Assembly: GCA_023386865.1 (NCBI GenBank)
Contig: JAEWIV010000506.1
Location: forward strand, 1-16,674
Source: Pseudomonadota bacterium
GTDB lineage: Bacteria > Pseudomonadota > Alphaproteobacteria > Reyranellales > Reyranellaceae
Reading direction: 5' to 3'
Length of the DNA stretch: 16,674 nucleotides
Below the pieces are notes generated by a model. That model was not told the origin of the DNA. It made no database searches and worked only from the letters and a program-made list of their open reading frames with translations. A program made the translations under genes and the position numbers. Below are positions 13,902 through 16,674 of this stretch, in pieces; within the stretch, counting starts at the first letter, position 1; each line of letters starts with the position of its first letter.

Positions 13902-14387
13902 CTACTGCGGCCGCTTCTTCACAAGGTACTTGTGTTCGCCGTCGCATACCAGCGCGCCGGCCTGATTGTGGATGGTGAGCTTCATGGTGACCACGCCCGT
14001 GGTCCGGCCGGCCTTGAGGTCGCTCACTTCGAGCATCGGATAGAGTGTGTCGCCGCAATAGACCGGCTTCAGGAAGCGCGACCACTGCTCGAGGAAGCCG
14101 ATCAGCGAATCGCCGATCACGTGCGGGAAGATGCCGGCCCCGGCCGCGCCCTGGATGGCGACCTGCAGGCCGTGTGCCAGCATGTCGCGATGGCCGCGGG
14201 CCCGGCAGTACTCGCGGTCGTAGTGAATTGGATGGTTGTCGCCGCTGGCGAGCTGGAAGGCCGCGAACAGCGATTCGGTCTGCGTCCGCGAGTTTATGTA
14301 GAACTTCTGCCCGACCTCCAGGTCCTCGAACCAATGGGTCGGCCCGAACCGGTGTTCCTCCGGCCGGAAAAGATCGGAATCGGCCAC
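13902..14387 (-). CDS. MaoC-like hot-dog fold acyl-CoA hydratase/dehydratase
   Basis: 161 residues from GTG. The R-specific hydratase motif is clear in FQLASGDNHPIHYDREYCRARG, with Asp50 and His55 as the catalytic pair, followed by MLAHGLQVAIQGAAGAG. A single hot-dog domain of this size matches PhaJ/MaoC-type enoyl-CoA hydratases. The GTG start at 14387 is set by a strong GAGGAGG ribosome binding site at 14394-14400, which itself overlaps the stop codon of the upstream HAD gene. The longer open frame upstream of this point lies inside the HAD gene and is not used. In this operon it may hydrate an unsaturated CoA ester in amino acid or aromatic breakdown. Confidence 0.88.
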   Translation of the reverse strand: MADSDLFRPEEHRFGPTHWFEDLEVGQKFYINSRTQTESLFAAFQLASGDNHPIHYDREYCRARGHRDMLAHGLQVAIQGAAGAGIFPHVIGDSLIGFLEQWSRFLKPVYCGDTLYPMLEVSDLKAGRTTGVVTMKLTIHNQAGALVCDGEHKYLVKKRPQ

Positions 14388-14398
14388 GTGTTGCCTCC

Positions 14399-15013
14399 TC
14401 AGGTCCTGACGAACAGGTCGACCAGCGGGTCGAGCGTCTTTTCCAGATGGTCCGGCCGCGCATCGTCGCGTGGCGGCAGGCCGATGCGATTGTGCCAGTA
14501 CACCGGCATGCCAACGTCCTTGGCGCCGGGCACGTCCGACGCCGAGCCCGCAACGAACAGGGTCCGTTCGGGCGCCGTCCCTAGCGCCTGCAGGACCGCG
14601 CGATAAGGTTCGGGCCGCGGCTTGTAGAAACCGGCGCTTTCCGCGGTGACGACCGCCTTGAACGGAATGCCGACGCAGGCCGCGGCCTGATGGCCGAGCC
14701 GCACCGAGCAGTTCGTCGCGACGGCCAGCGGCACCGGCAGCTCGGCCAGCACGCCGGGCACCTCCGGCCACGGCTTCAAGTCCGACCAGCGCCTCTCCAG
14801 CACGTCGCCCAGGCTCTCGGGCAGGCCGGCATCGCTCGCCGCTTCCCGCACCAGCGTTTCATACGGCCTGTAGGCGCCGCAGCCGTAGGTGGTCTCGAGA
14901 TAGCGCCGTCGCCATTTCATGCCGGCGTCCGGCGAGCCTGCGATATCGTTCCAGAGAGTCCAGGAATCGATGAGCGCCGTCAGCAGGTCGAAGACGACGG
15001 CGTCGTATTTCAT
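14399..15013 (-). CDS. HAD-superfamily hydrolase, haloacid dehalogenase type II-like
   Basis: 204 residues. HAD motifs are in order: nucleophile Asp9 in VVFDLLTALIDSW; motif II Thr100 in VATNCSV; motif III Lys131 in GFYKPRPEPY; motif IV Asp160 in VAGSASDVPGAKDVGM. There is no Asp at the nucleophile-plus-two position, as in 2-haloacid dehalogenases and unlike phosphatases. However, the Ser and Asn that precede the last Asp in true L-2-haloacid dehalogenases are Ala155 and Ser157 here, so dehalogenation is not assured. Start: ATG at 15013 with AGGGGCGGC upstream, eight bases after the GST stop. Confidence 0.85.
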   Translation of the reverse strand: MKYDAVVFDLLTALIDSWTLWNDIAGSPDAGMKWRRRYLETTYGCGAYRPYETLVREAASDAGLPESLGDVLERRWSDLKPWPEVPGVLAELPVPLAVATNCSVRLGHQAAACVGIPFKAVVTAESAGFYKPRPEPYRAVLQALGTAPERTLFVAGSASDVPGAKDVGMPVYWHNRIGLPPRDDARPDHLEKTLDPLVDLFVRT

Positions 15014-15021
15014 GCCGCCCC

Positions 15022-15702
15022 TTACGCCGCCCGGGCCTTGCGGCCCATCCCGTCGAACAGGTCGAGCATTCGCTCGCGCCACGCGTGTACCCGGTCGTCG
15101 GGCTGGAGCAGGTCGAGCGGGCTCACGATGCGCGCCCACAGGAAGGCGCCGGCCAGCGCATAGTCCGGATAGGCCGGCTGCTGGCCGTTCAGGAACGGTT
15201 GCTCGTTCAGGACGCGGCGTGCCGGTTCCAGTACGTTGCGGAACGCATCAAGGCCCTTGTCCCGCGCCTTGGCCTGAAAATCGGCGAAGTCGGTCGTGCC
15301 GAGCCGCTTGCCTCGCGATTCCTGGAAATAGGGCCGATCGACCGGACGCACCCTTTCATAGAGATCGCCGACAATGAGCGGAAACAGCGCGACATGGACG
15401 GCGCCGTCGACCCAGTGGGCGACGAAGCGCGCGTGCTGAGGCGTCGGCCCGAGCAACGGCTTCTCCGGGTAGGTGCTGTCGAGGTGGCGCGCGATGTGCC
15501 AGCTGTCCTTCACCACCGTGGGGCCATCATGGATGACCGGGACGGTCTGCGACTGGGCGAAGGCGATCTTGTTCTTCTCGGTGAACCCTACGGGCTCGTC
15601 GCGCCAGCCAAGGCCCTTGTGCCTCAGCGCGAACTTGGCGCGCCAGCAGAACGGGCTCGGCCGGCGATCGCCATCGAAAACGAGGTCGTAGAGGGTGATC
15701 AT
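15022..15702 (-). CDS. LigE/beta-etherase-like glutathione S-transferase
   Basis: 226 residues. The N-terminal thioredoxin domain begins MITLYDLVFDGDRRPSPFCWRAKFALRHKGL, close in layout to LigE-type beta-etherases of sphingomonads, which have ITLYDL...SPYVWRTKYALKHKG; the conserved Ser16 sits where glutathione is activated. QTVPVIHDGPTVVKDSWHIARHL holds the cis-proline and the glutathione-binding Asp-Ser. The C-terminal helical domain includes FLNGQQPAYPDYALAGAFLWARI. LigE-type enzymes cleave beta-aryl ether bonds in lignin fragments, but many homologues in non-lignin degraders have unknown roles. Start: ATG at 15702, four bases after the stop of the dehydrogenase gene, with GAGG close before it. 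Confidence 0.85.
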   Translation of the reverse strand: MITLYDLVFDGDRRPSPFCWRAKFALRHKGLGWRDEPVGFTEKNKIAFAQSQTVPVIHDGPTVVKDSWHIARHLDSTYPEKPLLGPTPQHARFVAHWVDGAVHVALFPLIVGDLYERVRPVDRPYFQESRGKRLGTTDFADFQAKARDKGLDAFRNVLEPARRVLNEQPFLNGQQPAYPDYALAGAFLWARIVSPLDLLQPDDRVHAWRERMLDLFDGMGRKARAA

Positions 15703-15706
15703 CGCC

Positions 15707-16588
15707 TCATTTGCCCTCAAGCATCTTGATGATGCCCGAGAAGTCCTTGGCGCCGCCGCCGGCATTGACGAACATGTTGAAGAGCTGTGCCGCTTCCGCC
15801 CCCATCGGCGTGCTCGCGCCCGAGGTCTGGGCCGCCTGCTGGGCGAGCTTCAGGTCCTTCAGCATGTTGTCGGCGGTGAACCCGGCCTGGTAGTCGCGGT
15901 TGGCGGGCGAGGTCGGCACCGGGCCGGGCAGCGGCAGGTAGTTGTTCACCGCCCAGCAGCTGCCCGACGACGTCGACACGATGTCGAACAGCTTCTGCAC
16001 GTCCAATCCCAGCCGCTTGCCCAGCAGGAAGCCTTCGGCCACGCCGATCATGGTGACGCCCAGGATCATGTTGTTGCAGATCTTGGCCGCCTGCCCCGAA
16101 CCCGGCGCGCCGGTATGAACGATGTTCTTGCCCATCTTCTCCAGGATGGGGCGCGCCTTGGCGAAGGCGCCATCGGTGCCGCCAACCATGAAGGTGAGCG
16201 TGCCGGCGGTGGCGCCGCCGACGCCGCCCGAAACCGGCGCATCGACCATTTCGAGCCCGGCTTTCGCCGCCAGCTCGCCGACATGGCGGGCGCTGTCGAC
16301 GTCGATGGTCGAGCAGTCGATCAGGAGCACGCCCGTGCCGACGTTGGGCAGCACGTCGGCTTCGTAGACGCCGCGCACATGCTTGCCCGCAGGCAGCATG
16401 GTGACAACGATCTCGGCACCCTTCACCGCTTCGGCAGCCGACGCCGCCTTCTTCGCCCCCTTCTCGACCGCGGAGTCGAGCGCCGTCGTCACGAGATCGA
16501 AGGCCGTCACCTGATGCTGGCCCTTGACGAGATTGGCGGCCATCGGGCCGCCCATGTTGCCCAGACCGATGAAGGCGATCTTCGCCAT
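15707..16588 (-). CDS. mmsB: 3-hydroxyisobutyrate dehydrogenase
   Basis: 293 residues of the beta-hydroxyacid dehydrogenase family. NAD-binding GLGNMGGPMAANL (residues 8-20), substrate-binding DAPVSGGVGGATAGTL (Ser120-Gly-Gly) and catalytic Lys169 in GSGQAAKICNNMILG are all present. The C-terminal KDLKLAQQAAQTSGASTPMGA helix is typical of the valine-pathway enzyme, which oxidises 3-hydroxyisobutyrate to methylmalonate semialdehyde. Length is normal. ATG at 16588 has GGGAGG upstream. It lies 13 bases after the end of the partial gene at the window edge. Tartronate semialdehyde reductase is the main alternative, but the C-terminal signature and a possible HIBYL-CoA hydrolase neighbour favour mmsB. 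Confidence 0.9.
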   Translation of the reverse strand: MAKIAFIGLGNMGGPMAANLVKGQHQVTAFDLVTTALDSAVEKGAKKAASAAEAVKGAEIVVTMLPAGKHVRGVYEADVLPNVGTGVLLIDCSTIDVDSARHVGELAAKAGLEMVDAPVSGGVGGATAGTLTFMVGGTDGAFAKARPILEKMGKNIVHTGAPGSGQAAKICNNMILGVTMIGVAEGFLLGKRLGLDVQKLFDIVSTSSGSCWAVNNYLPLPGPVPTSPANRDYQAGFTADNMLKDLKLAQQAAQTSGASTPMGAEAAQLFNMFVNAGGGAKDFSGIIKMLEGK

Positions 16589-16601
16589 GTCATCCTCCCT
16601 T

Positions 16602-16674
16602 TCAATCGAAGAACAGGTCGTTCGCCACCGGCTTGAAGTGCGCCTCCACCATCTCGCGCGTCACGCCCTCGATG
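16602..16674 (-). CDS. C-terminal end of a CDS entering from the right, possibly 3-hydroxyisobutyryl-CoA hydrolase
   Basis: Only the last 23 codons are present (IEGVTREMVEAHFKPVANDL then FFD and a TGA at 16604-16602). The frame is in the same direction as mmsB and ends 13 bases before it. The pattern V-T-x-E-M-V-x-x-x-F-x-P resembles the C-terminal tail of bacterial 3-hydroxyisobutyryl-CoA hydrolases of the crotonase family, which would fit immediately upstream of mmsB in valine breakdown. Twenty-three residues are too few to be sure. Confidence 0.5.
   Translation of the reverse strand, partial: IEGVTREMVEAHFKPVANDLFFD

Noticed and set aside
14388..14771. A longer MaoC-like frame starting inside the HAD gene
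   Set aside because: The GTG at 14387 has an excellent GAGGAGG site and begins the hot-dog protein; the upstream part reads through the HAD gene in the wrong frame.
1..16674. CRISPR arrays, defence systems, phage or transposase genes, tRNA or rRNA
   Set aside because: No regularly spaced direct repeats, no clover-leaf candidates and no proteins of those kinds were seen; the genes are metabolic or transport genes of uniform composition.

Overview
The window looks like a stretch of an alphaproteobacterial chromosome. It is uniformly GC-rich with strong third-position G/C, which produces long shadow ORFs. It carries the interspersed GTCATCCCGA...AGCGAGG repeat type common in GC-rich alphaproteobacteria, and its gene families (NMT1/TauABC-type transport, glutaryl-CoA dehydrogenase, LigE-type GST, MaoC, 3-hydroxyisobutyrate dehydrogenase) fit a soil or aquatic catabolic generalist of the Rhodospirillales/Reyranella/Hyphomicrobiales kind. 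That placement is an inference; there is no rRNA or marker gene. Coding density is very high: 20 CDS (two cut by the window edges), no gap over 140 bases, and no tRNA, rRNA, CRISPR, insertion sequence or phage gene seen.

Region 1 (1-5876, minus strand) is a compact catabolic cluster. Read in transcription order it holds a TIM-barrel sugar isomerase/epimerase, an enolase-superfamily enzyme, an NAD(P)-binding epimerase/dehydratase-like protein and a GNAT acetyltransferase, all overlapping by 4-14 bases. After a 139-base gap with a hairpin and a repeat come a DHDPS/NAL-family aldolase-like protein and an amidase cut by the left edge. Isomerase, enolase-type dehydratase and DHDPS-type aldolase together suggest breakdown of an unusual acid sugar or polyol-derived acid; the substrate cannot be read from sequence.

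Region 2 (5877-11488, plus strand) starts divergently, 64 bases from region 1 if the permease begins at 5941. It encodes a three-part ABC importer (permease, NMT1/SsuA-like binding protein, ATPase), then glutaryl-CoA dehydrogenase, a TauE/SafE exporter and a diheme cytochrome c resembling thiosulfate dehydrogenase TsdA. The last three are tightly spaced or overlapping. A palindromic repeat sits between the binding-protein and ATPase genes and directly abuts the ATPase start.

Region 3 (11528-16674, minus strand) converges on region 2. It is one run of eight genes: the end of an unidentified gene (perhaps a 3-hydroxyisobutyryl-CoA hydrolase), 3-hydroxyisobutyrate dehydrogenase, a LigE-like GST, a HAD hydrolase, a MaoC-type hydratase, an ABM-domain monooxygenase-like protein, CorA and a second, long GST. 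Gaps are 4-25 bases, with one ATGA overlap.

The two points most worth attention are the uncharacterised acid-sugar-like cluster beside a dedicated importer, and the pairing of a TauE/SafE exporter with a TsdA-like cytochrome behind a glutaryl-CoA dehydrogenase.
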